64,000 nucleotides of DNA, taken from positions 1,612,001-1,676,000 of the forward strand of contig CBDCUP010000022.1 in NCBI GenBank assembly GCA_965222655.1, given 5' to 3'. The DNA comes from CAUZIZ01 sp965222655. Lineage in GTDB: Bacteria; Acidobacteriota; UBA6911; RPQK01; JAJDTT01. The position numbers and the translations under genes were made by a program. Under the pieces are notes generated by a model. That model saw only the letters and a program-made list of their open reading frames with translations. It had not been told where the DNA came from and made no database searches. Shown piece by piece: positions 29,311-38,748 of the stretch. Position 1 is the first letter of the stretch, and each line of letters starts with the position of its first letter.

Positions 29311-30942
29311 TCAGCTTTTCTCCACGATTTCAACGACTACCGGTCCGGTTGGTCGTGCCATGCAAGCCAGGCGGTGCTGGCCCTCTCCAACCGAGCAGAT
29401 TTCAGCCAGGGTATCTTCCTCCCCTTCGCCCATTGGATTCAGGTTGTCATGGCCCGAGACGATACGGATGGGATCACTCCCGCAAATCCCCTGGTGGCAT
29501 TGGGCGGTGATCTGGATTCCCTGTTCCTCTGCGATCTCACAGATTGTCTGGCCGTTCCTCAAGGAAACAGATTTGCCGATGTTCTCGAAGGTCACTGTCA
29601 GATCTCCGCCGGAAGGGTCTGAGGTACTCTTCGGCGTCGTCGACTCATCGCTATCGGACCGTAAAGCGGAGGATGGCGCGACCCCCTCCTGCTCCGGGAG
29701 AGAAGGTTCAGGGACATCGAAGCGGACCTCTCCCCCAGGAGTCGTCTCGCTCCTGGCAAGGAATTGTAAGACCTGATTGCCTAACCAGATCCGGTCTCCA
29801 TCATCCAGTTTGGTGCCACCGTTGGCCTTGAGCAACGTGCCATTGGTGCTTTTCAGGTCGCGAAGATGTAGCTTGCCGCCTTTCAGCGAAACCGATAGAT
29901 GGCGTCTCGAAAGTGAGGCATCGGAAGGATCGAGGTCGACATCTGCCGTCTGGCGTCCGAGAACAGTCGTCTTTTCGGATACCTGGATGCATCTGACCTC
30001 TCTGCCCTCGCGATCATAGTGGGCCACTGAGGCAGGATGGTCTTCACCTCCAAAGACCAGCCATTGTTCCCCGACTTTGACAATTGCACCGGGCGGCGCC
30101 TCGACGGATCTGCCTTCGGTCAGTTGGACAAACACTCCGTTTCGGCCTCCTTCGTCGCGCAGGAAGTAGCCGTCCGACTGATGCAGGATCGACGCGTGCT
30201 TGTCCGAAAGCGTGGAGTCCTCCTCAAAGCAGATATCACATTCCCGTTTGCCAATGGTGGTAACTTGATTTTGCCCGAGGGCGTACTCATCTGCTGTTAT
30301 TTCCCCCTGGAGGATGCGAAGCAATCGAGCCGGAGACTCAAGACTTTCCTGGGAGGGTTTCTGGCCAGCGTCGGCGTGTTCGGCGGAAGCTGATTCCGGG
30401 TCCCGAGGTGAAGCATCCTTGTGTACTCGATCCCCCCTTCCATCCTCGCCACCCGTGAAGTCCATCTGGACGTGGATGCTGGTCTTGCCGGCTAGTTTTT
30501 GAGCGATGACCTCCGCCACGAACACCCCGTCCCGAAGCGCCGATTTGACGTTTCCGCGGCGCTTTATCTCGGGGAAAGTGGAGGGATCGCCCTCAAAATC
30601 CTGAGTTTCCAGATAAGCAGGGCTGAGGATGTCTCCTGCCAGGTAAAGGTTGGGCCGACAGGTCTCCAGCAATGGGCTGACCACCAAGCGCTTACGGTTC
30701 CGTGGTCCTCCGCTGGTGAGATAGATTCCCACCGAGTTCAGCAGGGGTTCAGGAATGTCCTCTCCAATACAGGCAATGCAATACTGCTTGAGGAACTCCA
30801 TCTGCGTAGTCTCAGTGGGTCGATCAGGCATGACTTTCCGGTCGGTGCGGATGCACAAGTAGTCGTGCTCGTCCTCTCCGCTGACTACGGCTACAGGCTC
30901 GCTCTTCGGGAGGTAGCGAATGTTGCCGTTGACTAGCCCCAA
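29311..30942 (-). pseudogene. C-terminal part of FAD/NAD oxidoreductase with two FHA domains and ferredoxin end
   Basis: 543 codons without a proper start. It opens with the end of a thioredoxin-reductase-like flavoprotein (RPNLYLAGDILSPAYLETQD, GNVKSALRDGVFVAEVIAQK). Two FHA domains follow (about residues 215-300: TIGKRECDICFEEDSTLSDK; 310-395: VLGRQTADVDLDPSDASLSR, RHLSVSL, STNGTLL). The end is a [2Fe-2S]-ferredoxin-like domain with four Cys (QCHQGICGSDP, AEICSVGEGQHRLACMARP). Its N-terminal part is at 32768-33550, across an IS1380-type element. Intact, it would link NAD(P)H or quinone redox chemistry to FHA phospho-threonine recognition. Confidence 0.75.
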
Positions 30943-30945
30943 AAT

Positions 30946-32780
30946 AAGCGCAAGTTGGAAAGTAGACCCCTTTCCCGGCTCCTGGGGGCCGTTTTGGAGG
31001 CCTAAATTCTAGATTTTCCCGCTAAGTCCCTTAGACCTCGGCTCGTGTTCTGCACTCCTGCACGGCGATCGCTCATGCGGGGCGATTCTGCCCCCTTGAG
31101 CGGCGTTTTCAGAGACACTACTCCCCAGCTCTCGCGACCCTCAGAGCTTCTTTATCTCCTTTCAGTTTCAGGTAGCTGGCCGGCGTTTCAACCACCTACT
31201 GCCTTCCAGGAGAAGACGGCTCCAACCATTGACATCCAGCAGCCGATAGACCAACCGTCGGCCCCTCCGCAGAATCTGGCAGGGCATTTCAATGATCTCT
31301 CGCAGGAAACGGCGATATTCCATCTTCACCAGCTGTCTGGCCTGCAGTCGAGCCGGCAGAACCAACCCCATCCAGGCCTTCAGATTCCAGGCCTGCGCCG
31401 CAATCACCAGATAGGCCCAGTTGGCCACCAGCGTATCCGAGGGCATCCGCAGGGCCTCGACTCCGTTCTTGAGTTGTTCAATGACGTTCTCTTGATTGCA
31501 GCGCCGGTTGTTTTCCCGAACCACTCCCGCCGTTCCCAACTGGGCCGCCGGGATATTCGTGACATAAAAGTGATAGCGCGTCTGCGGCAGAAGCCGCTTC
31601 TGGCCTTTCTCGACCAGGATCGTCTTGCGCAAGATCACCAGCCGATACGTTCGCTTCGCTTTGCTCGGACGGTAGTCGATCTCCACGATCTCTTCCCGTT
31701 CCAGCCTCAGGGTCTTGAACCCGCGCTCCTTGACAATCTCCGGCTTCACTTTGTCGCGCCGCTTGCGCCGCTTTTTCCCTTTTCCTTTCTCCTTGCCGGG
31801 GCGCACCAGCTCCTTCCAATTCGCTTGCGGCAACGCCTCGGCCCACTTGATGAAGCTCGGATGGGCATCCATCCCGAAGTCAAATTCCACGCCCGCTTCC
31901 GTCCAGCGGTCAAAATGAGCTGTCAGCGAAAAATCCGTGTCCCCGCGCAGGCGCACCGTTCGAAAACCCGCCTCTCGGACCAACTCGATACTCCGATCCA
32001 GCCATTCGGGGGCTCCCTCATGAGAGGGGCGATTCCCCGAGCGGTTGACGGCATAGAGCACCTCTCCCGTCTGGGCCAGCGTCACGATCAACGGTGCATA
32101 GCCCCACTGCCCGTCGTAGCTGATCTCCATCCCTTCCTTGCATTCCCCGCTGGTGGGGGCAATCGTGCCATCCACGTCGATCTCCGCCCGTTCGAAGAAC
32201 CTCGCCGGTTGTTGGGCCCAGACCTTGCGGCGGCTCTCATTGACGGCTTCCATCAGATCGATCACATCCGGCGCTTGGAAGCGGCGCACAAAATCTCCGG
32301 CCGTGCTGGGCGCGGGGATCTTCTCCGCTCCTACCGCTTCCAGGAAGCTGACACTTTGACGCCGCATTTCGATATCCTGATAGCGGGTCCCGCCCGTGGC
32401 CACGTTGTAGATCAGGCTCAGCACGTGGTCCGATTCGTGGTACGGCTGGTGGCGTTTGAACAACTTCACCCCCTGATCAATCGCTTTCCCCAGCCCGCTC
32501 CACTTCACGATCTGCCGCAGCAGCCCCAGCCCACCGTAACTGACGCCGTGAATTTTCTCCGAGACCTCGTAGCTGATGCCTTCGGCCGAGAGGACCGGTT
32601 TCGGATCCTCACCGTTCCAACTGGGGCTCAGCCGATCAGCAACTTCTGCTTCCCGCTTTCGGATGATTGCGCTATGCTTTTTCTTCACCTGAAATGCCTC
32701 CTTTCGGGTCTCTCTGAGGTTTCTTTGTTAACTCCAGAATACCCGTCAGGTCTGGCATTTCAGGTGTTTACACGCGGCTT
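30946..32780 (-). mobile_element. IS1380-type insertion sequence
   Basis: About 1.83 kb holding one transposase gene, between two halves of the flavoprotein gene. The ends begin AAGCGCAAGTTGG and AAGCCGCGTGTAA (inverted orientation), only weakly similar, and at most 3 bp (AAT) are duplicated, so the exact borders are not settled. The 200 bp beyond the transposase stop (30950-31167) hold no gene. Confidence 0.65.
31168..32688 (-). CDS. IS1380-family DDE transposase
   Basis: 506 codons, full length for the family. Recognisable parts are HESDHVLSLIYNVATGGTRY, the first catalytic Asp in AEIDVDGTIAP, the second in RLRGDTDFSLTAHFDRW, and the Glu region RCNQENVIEQLKNGVEALRM, followed by NWAYLVIAAQAWNLKAW. 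It apparently could be active. The opposite strand is also open over 629 codons, but that is a shadow of the high-GC coding sequence. Confidence 0.88.
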   Translation of the reverse strand: MKKKHSAIIRKREAEVADRLSPSWNGEDPKPVLSAEGISYEVSEKIHGVSYGGLGLLRQIVKWSGLGKAIDQGVKLFKRHQPYHESDHVLSLIYNVATGGTRYQDIEMRRQSVSFLEAVGAEKIPAPSTAGDFVRRFQAPDVIDLMEAVNESRRKVWAQQPARFFERAEIDVDGTIAPTSGECKEGMEISYDGQWGYAPLIVTLAQTGEVLYAVNRSGNRPSHEGAPEWLDRSIELVREAGFRTVRLRGDTDFSLTAHFDRWTEAGVEFDFGMDAHPSFIKWAEALPQANWKELVRPGKEKGKGKKRRKRRDKVKPEIVKERGFKTLRLEREEIVEIDYRPSKAKRTYRLVILRKTILVEKGQKRLLPQTRYHFYVTNIPAAQLGTAGVVRENNRRCNQENVIEQLKNGVEALRMPSDTLVANWAYLVIAAQAWNLKAWMGLVLPARLQARQLVKMEYRRFLREIIEMPCQILRRGRRLVYRLLDVNGWSRLLLEGSRWLKRRPAT

Positions 32781-33550
32781 AATCCACTTTCATCTACTTG
32801 TTTTGGGACTAGGTAGGCGTGAAAGAAGACATCGGCCAAGGCCTTGGAGACCTTGGGCATACTTTCGCCCCGGTAGGACCAATAAACTGCAGTCTCATCT
32901 CCGGCTTTCTTTTTTGCACTGGAGATCGCAATGACTGCCTCCGCCGAGGATGTTCCTCCGCCGACCACGCACACTGGCTTTCCCACGTTTAGGCTAGGAT
33001 CCGTGAGTCGAAACGGCATTCCTTCAACGTTACCGGGAATATCAAAGCGCCGAGGCACGCCTCTTCCAAAGGCCAATACCACCTGCCTGGACACCAAGAG
33101 CTCCTCCCCATCGGTATTGTGATTCCAGGTCCGCGCCTGCCACAGGCCTTCTTCGTCTGCCTCCAGATTTACCAACTCCACGCCGATCTTGGCTGGAACC
33201 TCGTACTGTTGGTACAGGCCCTTCCACTTCTGGCACATCTCGTCCTTGTCAATCGGATCGAAGTGCAGTTCGGAGATCATCCGTCCTCCGGATGGAAACT
33301 TCATTTGGTCGCCACCGCCGAAACTGGGAAGTATGGGCTTGTTCTTCGCATAGTCACGAATGCGTTTCATCAAGTCGTCATAGTCAATGACCAGTGCCGA
33401 CAGGCCCAGCTCCTTGGCTCGAAAGGCGGCCGCAGTTCCGGTGGGACCTCCCCCCACGATCAAAATGTCGAGCACCTTCTGAGGTGAGTCGGTTTCCTTC
33501 ACGACAGGTGATTCGTCGGAAAACACGTCCTTTTCCTTCGCCGGATTCAT
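32768..33550 (-). pseudogene. N-terminal part of the split FAD/NAD oxidoreductase
   Basis: About 255 host codons, then a few from the IS1380-type end. The first Rossmann fold is ILIVGGGPTGTAAAFRAKEL (residues 29-48), the middle LLVSRQVVLAFGRGVPRRFD, and a second nucleotide site PVCVVGGGTSSAEAVIAISS follows. This two-dinucleotide-fold plan is that of thioredoxin reductase/YpdA-like enzymes; no redox-active CxxC is visible, which favours a YpdA-like or ferredoxin-NAD(P) reductase-like role. Start ATG 33550 lies 46 bp after the FHA gene. Confidence 0.75.
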
Positions 33551-33596
33551 CCTGGCTTCCTCTCGGATGGTGGCGTTGTCGACACTTCGTTGGAGG

Positions 33597-34556
33597 TCAT
33601 GTTGCGGTTACGATTCTCCCCTCGATTTTTCCGAATCGAACCGCGCTACCGGATTGCACCTCGACCTCGGAAGTGACCCTGCTATCGTTCACGTAGGATT
33701 TGTTCGCGCTCCCCAAATCCTTTACTGTCAACACGCCCGATTGGACCACCAGGAGGGCGTGCTTTCGGGAGACACTCGAATCCTCCACGCGAACCTCACA
33801 GGCTGCGGACCGCCCCAGGGTATGCTTGCCGTCGGTCAAGGCATAGGTGAGGGTCGATTCTGCCTCCGGAAGTTCCAGTTCCAGAACAAGTTCTCTTTGC
33901 TCTGTCGGTGCCGGGTCTACCTCCTGGGGAGTCTGAGCTGAGCCTCCCAGAGAGGAGGGAAGGGCGAGTTTTTCCCGTGGTGCGGAGATTGTTCCCAATC
34001 CAGGGGGCTCCTCGGGTTCTTTGCCGGCTGCCGGCTGGGAACGATTGGCGAAAGCGGGTAGGGTGATTTTCTTGAGCTTTGCGAATAGGGTGCCCGTAGG
34101 AGTCTTCTGCGGACTCGCTGGTGTCTGTTGTGCACCTCGGAGGAAAGCTGGAGTCGAGATACTTTCCGGTTTGGCCGAAAGAGTCTCCCAGCCTAGAGGC
34201 TGCCTTCCAGCCTCTTCCGGGGACGGGGGAGACTGTTTGGCGCCACGAACAAAGATAAAGTCCAGCTCACCACCGAGCGTAATCACGTGAAGGTCGTTCA
34301 ACTTGGCTCTTTTTCTGACAACTATCCCATCGAGTCGAGTACCCGGCTCGACTCCCAGATTTTCGAGAAAATAGCAGCCTTGTTGGGCGTCGAATAGGAT
34401 GCGGGCCTGTTCCTTCGAGACGCTATCCACAGAGACCACGATCTGATTGTTCGGATCGCGTCCAATGGTGGCTGAATCGAGAATCTCGTAGTCGGTTCCG
34501 GCAAGCTTGCCGGTCTTGCAAAAGAGTCTAGCGACCATCGTCATCTCCTCGGTCAT
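33597..34556 (-). CDS. Double FHA-domain protein
   Basis: 319 codons. An FHA-like domain at about residues 25-105 (TIGRDPNNQIVVSVDSVSKE) and a second at 240-315 (HTLGRSAACEVRVEDSSVSR, KHALLVV, GSANKSYVNDSRV), separated by a Pro/Ser/Thr-rich linker of about 120 residues. FHA domains bind phospho-threonine peptides, so a kinase partner is expected; two kinase genes lie within 15 kb. The start ATG (34556) overlaps the cytochrome stop as ATGA, suggesting translational coupling. Confidence 0.85.
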   Translation of the reverse strand: MTEEMTMVARLFCKTGKLAGTDYEILDSATIGRDPNNQIVVSVDSVSKEQARILFDAQQGCYFLENLGVEPGTRLDGIVVRKRAKLNDLHVITLGGELDFIFVRGAKQSPPSPEEAGRQPLGWETLSAKPESISTPAFLRGAQQTPASPQKTPTGTLFAKLKKITLPAFANRSQPAAGKEPEEPPGLGTISAPREKLALPSSLGGSAQTPQEVDPAPTEQRELVLELELPEAESTLTYALTDGKHTLGRSAACEVRVEDSSVSRKHALLVVQSGVLTVKDLGSANKSYVNDSRVTSEVEVQSGSAVRFGKIEGRIVTAT

Positions 34557-36157
34557 CTAACGTAAGGCAGTAGCCGAGATTGGTTCAGCCGGCTGGGATG
34601 GAAGCGGTGACAGGTCGAGCAACTACTCGACGCCTGGGCCGGCGTGTGACATTCTTGACAGACTTCGATCGATGGCAGGTTCTGGATAGCTGCGTGGTCG
34701 AAATCGACACCCACTTCGGGCATCTCGGTCTGGTAGTCGAGGAAGGGGATGTCATGGTGGCAGTCCAGACATCTTCTTTCGATGATATGGGCTCGGTGAT
34801 TGAACTCGGCTCGATGCAACATGGTTTGGTCTTTTTGAACTCTTGAGATGGTTGCCTGCTTGACCTGGTGGCAAAGCTTGCAAGGTTGGGTCAGAGTCTC
34901 GACAAACTCATTGATCTCCTGAATTTGCTCCGGGGTGAGTTCACGATTGGGATTCAGACTGAGGTGGAACGGGGAGTCGTCAAGCGGCGTGTGGTCGTTC
35001 TTGAGCTCGTCCTTCAGTGATCTAAGAAGGTGATCGATCTGCTCGAGCTCTTTCTGCATCACTTGATCCGTTCGTGCGTGCAGCCCCACTGAGTATTGAC
35101 CCAGGGTTTCCAGGGCTTCGCGATAGAGCACTCTTGTCTCTCCCGGGGCAACGTCCCCCGAAGACTTGAGCAGGTCCGCCAAACCGGCCTTCGGATACAG
35201 AACGCGCCTCAGCATCCTCAGATTATGCATGATCCAGGGATCGAGATGGTGGACTCGCGTCTTCATCACTCTCTTTCCCCGAACCCGGAACTCGTTGGGA
35301 TTGGCAGCTAGAGTCCATTGTTCACCGGGACCCTGCCGATTCCGAATTGTCTCCAAGGTTTCGACCCCCAGATTCAGGATCGATTCTGTTTCTTTCCTTA
35401 TCAGAATGGGTTGTCCCGGATCCTTGGTTTGGAGATTGGCGGATCTTGTCTTGGGGCGCGTACCGAGATGGCAACCGTTGCAGTGCAGATCGAACCCGAT
35501 GGCCTCGAAGCCCGTGCCGTTCTGGCGTGGGTTGTGGCAAGAGAGACAAGCCTCTTCCAAGTCGTCTATACCTTCCTGCTCCTGGACCCGCTTGACATGC
35601 CGAATATGAGTGAAGGTCAGGCTGTCGTCGTCCGGAGCCGATTCCGCGAAAAGATCGAATTGAGGATGGCTGGTATCGAACGAATCGAACTCATGACAGC
35701 CGAGACAGTTGACGTCAGACACCGTTGTGATGGCAGCCTCCCGGCCACCATGCTCAGAATGGCAGCCGAAGCAGGGTATCTCCCCATCCCGTTGAAAGGC
35801 GCGTGTGTAGTCAGCGGAACGGTAGACATAGTGGGCGTCAAACGTATGAACTCCGAGCTCTTCCCCATATTTGTCGTGGCAGACCATGCATTTCTCGTCG
35901 GACACTGCCTGAAAGGGGACATGGCAAGACTCGCAGTCGTCTTCGAAACTAGAGTGGCTGGCTGACAAGGAACCACCCGAGATCCAGGCGTTCCTGTCCA
36001 ACGAAATGCCCCCCAGAAAAAGCGCCAGTGCCCCGCAACCTCCCAGGAGCCCCAGGAGCAGCGGCCGGTTGCGACTCGACGGGTAGAGGTAGGACTTCGC
36101 GACCGGCAATCCGACTCGGCCGAAGAATCCTTTGTTGGGCCCGGTCTTTTCAGGCAT
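34553..36157 (-). CDS. Membrane-anchored decaheme cytochrome c
   Basis: 534 codons. One N-terminal membrane anchor (PLLLGLLGGCGALALFLGGI, about residues 31-50), then ten CxxCH heme sites: CESCH, CMVCH, CFGCH, CLGCH, CLSCH, CNGCH in the N-terminal half and CKLCH, CLDCH, CQECH, CSTCH near the end. The two heme clusters are separated by a heme-free helical region of about 200 residues. Periplasmic electron carrier; many free His (DTSHPQ, TFTHIRHVKR, EFNHRAH) could be distal ligands. It follows the b-type cytochrome gene by 15 bp, which suggests quinol-linked electron flow. Confidence 0.9.
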   Translation of the reverse strand: MPEKTGPNKGFFGRVGLPVAKSYLYPSSRNRPLLLGLLGGCGALALFLGGISLDRNAWISGGSLSASHSSFEDDCESCHVPFQAVSDEKCMVCHDKYGEELGVHTFDAHYVYRSADYTRAFQRDGEIPCFGCHSEHGGREAAITTVSDVNCLGCHEFDSFDTSHPQFDLFAESAPDDDSLTFTHIRHVKRVQEQEGIDDLEEACLSCHNPRQNGTGFEAIGFDLHCNGCHLGTRPKTRSANLQTKDPGQPILIRKETESILNLGVETLETIRNRQGPGEQWTLAANPNEFRVRGKRVMKTRVHHLDPWIMHNLRMLRRVLYPKAGLADLLKSSGDVAPGETRVLYREALETLGQYSVGLHARTDQVMQKELEQIDHLLRSLKDELKNDHTPLDDSPFHLSLNPNRELTPEQIQEINEFVETLTQPCKLCHQVKQATISRVQKDQTMLHRAEFNHRAHIIERRCLDCHHDIPFLDYQTEMPEVGVDFDHAAIQNLPSIEVCQECHTPAQASSSCSTCHRFHPSRLNQSRLLPYVR

Positions 36158-36172
36158 CTATCTCCAGCCTAC

Positions 36173-37003
36173 TCAATAGTAGAGGACCGAAAACACGTGA
36201 AAGGCCAACAGCACCGCTAGCACCAACGAGAAGGGAATGTGGCTGTACAGCCACCAGCGCAAAGCTCGTTGTAAGGTGTAGTGAGCGTCCAATTCAAGCT
36301 TGGTTGTGAAGAGGGATTCCAGCTCGTCCAATCGCTTCTGTCCGTCTGGCGAGAGGAATGCGCGAAGGTACTTGAACCTTCTCGTCTGAGATTGTATCCC
36401 ACCCCTGATATCGAGGAAGTAGATCAAACGTGGTCTAGGAAGGGACATGACCTCTGCCAGACTCTCTTCGTAAAACTCCTGGACGGGAGCCTCGCTGACC
36501 TCGACCAGGGCCTTTGTTCTGTTGCTAATCGAGGCGACCAACTCCCCGATTCGGTCGTAGTGAACCTCGGTGGTCAATCCCTCGGTCAGGAGTCGAGGAA
36601 TCCACTTTTGGATCAGAACTCCGAGAATCCCGCTGGCGACGGTCCAGATGCTGAGCGTCCACATTCCCCATGCCAGGACTCCGCTGGGTAACTGAAAGCC
36701 GGAGTGCATGAGTACGAGCAACAGAAAAAGTGAACCTCCATAGACGTGCAACTGGAGCCAATTGCGCAAGGAGCCCGGCCCCTTCCGCGGTGCCCGGCGA
36801 CGTACTCCGTAGAATAGGGCCCCGAGCAGCAGCACCGAGGCGGCGATTCCATAGCCGATCCCCCACACGTTACCCGGATGGAATTCTGACATCCACCCGT
36901 TCAGGAGCAGCAGCGCCAGGCACACTCCCACCGACGTCAGAAAACCGAAGAGCCAGCTTTGAGACTTGATCATCCAGGATGAGAGGGCAGCCACGCGAAT
37001 CAC
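36173..37003 (-). CDS. Five-helix membrane cytochrome b-like protein
   Basis: 276 codons with membrane spans near residues 15-36, 46-67, 83-103, 111-131 and 254-276. His residues inside or beside helices (LQLHVYGG, VLMHSGF, YSHIPFS, LAFHVFS) make four candidate axial ligands for two b hemes, as in cytochrome b561 or NapC/ferric-reductase-like subunits. A soluble loop of about 120 residues lies between helices 4 and 5. It sits between the Fe-S protein and the decaheme gene with gaps of 3 and 15 bp, so one operon and probably one complex. Exact family not assigned. Confidence 0.75.
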   Translation of the reverse strand: MIRVAALSSWMIKSQSWLFGFLTSVGVCLALLLLNGWMSEFHPGNVWGIGYGIAASVLLLGALFYGVRRRAPRKGPGSLRNWLQLHVYGGSLFLLLVLMHSGFQLPSGVLAWGMWTLSIWTVASGILGVLIQKWIPRLLTEGLTTEVHYDRIGELVASISNRTKALVEVSEAPVQEFYEESLAEVMSLPRPRLIYFLDIRGGIQSQTRRFKYLRAFLSPDGQKRLDELESLFTTKLELDAHYTLQRALRWWLYSHIPFSLVLAVLLAFHVFSVLYY

Positions 37004-37006
37004 CCC

Positions 37007-38638
37007 CTACTCTCTCTTTGCTAGCAGTTGTTGAAATTCCTCAGTTGAGCCGACCCGAGACGCACAGCCCTGGGGACAGTTGCTTACACACGCGGGTCCT
37101 GATTTCGAGGTGTAGCAGAGATCGCATTTGCTGGCTAGCATTCGATCCTGGCCGCGCAAAGCCTTTGGCAGGGCATCGAGTCCCCATTGGCCTCCGGTAT
37201 CGTGCATCGAGATTGCATCGTAGGGGCAGTTGTTGGCACAGTGACTGCACCCAATGCAGATGTCTTCATTGATCTCCACCACGTTGCCTACGTTGGCCCG
37301 ACGGATGGCACCGGTGGGACATCCAATCAGACAGACCGGGTCCTGGCAGTGGTAACAGGCCTTGGTAATCAGTAAGTTATCGTATTTGTCTCCCTCCCGG
37401 ACGAAGCGAGGACGGCCTCCGTGGGTGTCCGCGCAAGCCCGGACACATTCGTCACACCGGGTACAGGTGTTCAGATCGATGACCAGGATGCTGTTGCCTT
37501 CGACCAGACCCTTCTCCAGGGAAAAGTCAATGAACTCGGACTGTTGGGTACTTCTCAGACTGGCGCCACATTCCTTGATGCGCTCAACTGCGTGTCTCCA
37601 CAGCTCCTTTTCGAGTTCCGGCTGGGAGCCTACGATCCGAGAGAAATCCTGGGCTGAGATCTTCACCAATTCACTGTAACCGACGGAAGAAACCGTATGC
37701 CTCCAGCTGTCGATCTCCTCTATGAGCAGCTCTACTTCGCCGAACGTCATTCCCTTGGAGAGGTACGAAACCGCCCTTTGTCCCTGCCCCATCAAGCGGG
37801 AGAGTTTCATGAAGCCCGAACGAACCAGGTAGACAGCTTCGGTGGCCTCCCCTTCCTGGACCACGATTTCCTCCGGCTCGCAGGAGATCAGCTCCACCTT
37901 ACCGGCCAACTCGGTGACCAGACTGTCGGGACAGGCTCGAAACAGGGGCGAGGCCTTGAGCTGGTTCAGCAGAGCCCGCTGGCGGTAGATACGGTCGATC
38001 CGCTGCTTGAAGGCATCGGACTGTTTCTTCATGCGCCTCAGTGCCGGTACTCTGATCTGGACGACGACGCAGTCAGTCAGCGTCGAGGCTGTAACCGGCA
38101 TAGGCCAGCCATTCAAGGCGCCTATCTCACCGAAGAATTCCCCCGGTACCAGTGGTAGCTCCGCACCCCGCGGCAAGTCGAAATCAAGAGTCGAAAGGAA
38201 TGTGGCTGTAGGATCAGTTCGGAGCTTCTGGGTTTGAGAATAGTGTTGGGTCTCCCCCGAGGAAGGACTGGCTGCAGCGGGGAGAGGCAGTGGTCGCTTC
38301 AGCATAAGGGTCCTGTCGGACGCGAAGATGGGTTCGATGCCGGCATCATGATCCCGAGCCTGGCTCAGGTGGACAGTGACCTCACCCTCTACCAGGTAGA
38401 AGGCCACGTCGATAAAGCTCCCTTCTTCAAACAACACCGATCCCTTCTTCCAGGTGACGATCGCAACATCGGGGCTGATCTGCTCGAGGAACTTTTCTCC
38501 GAAGTCCTCAAAAACCTCAAATTCTTTTAGTTCTCTGGCCGTTGGCTTTTCTGAAAGACTGATGATCCCAGTCTCGGAGTCGAAAGAACTCCAGCGATCC
38601 TTGTATTGCTCGACTCGCTTGAACAGGGTCTTTTCCAT
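37007..38638 (-). CDS. Cyclic-nucleotide-binding and four-cluster [4Fe-4S] fusion protein
   Basis: 543 codons. Two cNMP-binding-like domains: about residues 40-205 (VLFEEGSFIDVAFYLVEGEV, FGEIGALNGWPMPVTAS) and 215-350 (EGEATEAVYLVRSGFMKLSR, GMTFGEVELLIEE). The end (about 385-520) has four cysteine motifs: CTRCDECVRAC, CYHCQDPVCLIGCP, CIGCSHCANNCP and CDLC...CVSNCPQGC, as in DmsB/HybA-type electron-transfer subunits. No signal peptide, so cytoplasmic and membrane-associated. It heads the operon; electron flow between cytoplasm and the decaheme cytochrome, gated by a cyclic nucleotide, is inferred. Confidence 0.88.
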   Translation of the reverse strand: MEKTLFKRVEQYKDRWSSFDSETGIISLSEKPTARELKEFEVFEDFGEKFLEQISPDVAIVTWKKGSVLFEEGSFIDVAFYLVEGEVTVHLSQARDHDAGIEPIFASDRTLMLKRPLPLPAAASPSSGETQHYSQTQKLRTDPTATFLSTLDFDLPRGAELPLVPGEFFGEIGALNGWPMPVTASTLTDCVVVQIRVPALRRMKKQSDAFKQRIDRIYRQRALLNQLKASPLFRACPDSLVTELAGKVELISCEPEEIVVQEGEATEAVYLVRSGFMKLSRLMGQGQRAVSYLSKGMTFGEVELLIEEIDSWRHTVSSVGYSELVKISAQDFSRIVGSQPELEKELWRHAVERIKECGASLRSTQQSEFIDFSLEKGLVEGNSILVIDLNTCTRCDECVRACADTHGGRPRFVREGDKYDNLLITKACYHCQDPVCLIGCPTGAIRRANVGNVVEINEDICIGCSHCANNCPYDAISMHDTGGQWGLDALPKALRGQDRMLASKCDLCYTSKSGPACVSNCPQGCASRVGSTEEFQQLLAKRE

Positions 38639-38748
38639 GAAAACCTTCCTCTGCGCCCGGCTTCTATGTCAGGGGTAGGGCAAAGCCCTCTCGGATCGGG
38701 TTACAGCAAGGTGCTGGCGCCGCCTCCTGACCTGGTGGATTCTATGCT

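Noticed and set aside
31045..32934. A 629-codon open frame on the plus strand over the IS1380-type transposase
   Set aside because: It is antisense to a full-length transposase with recognisable catalytic motifs; its product is low-complexity and matches nothing known to me.
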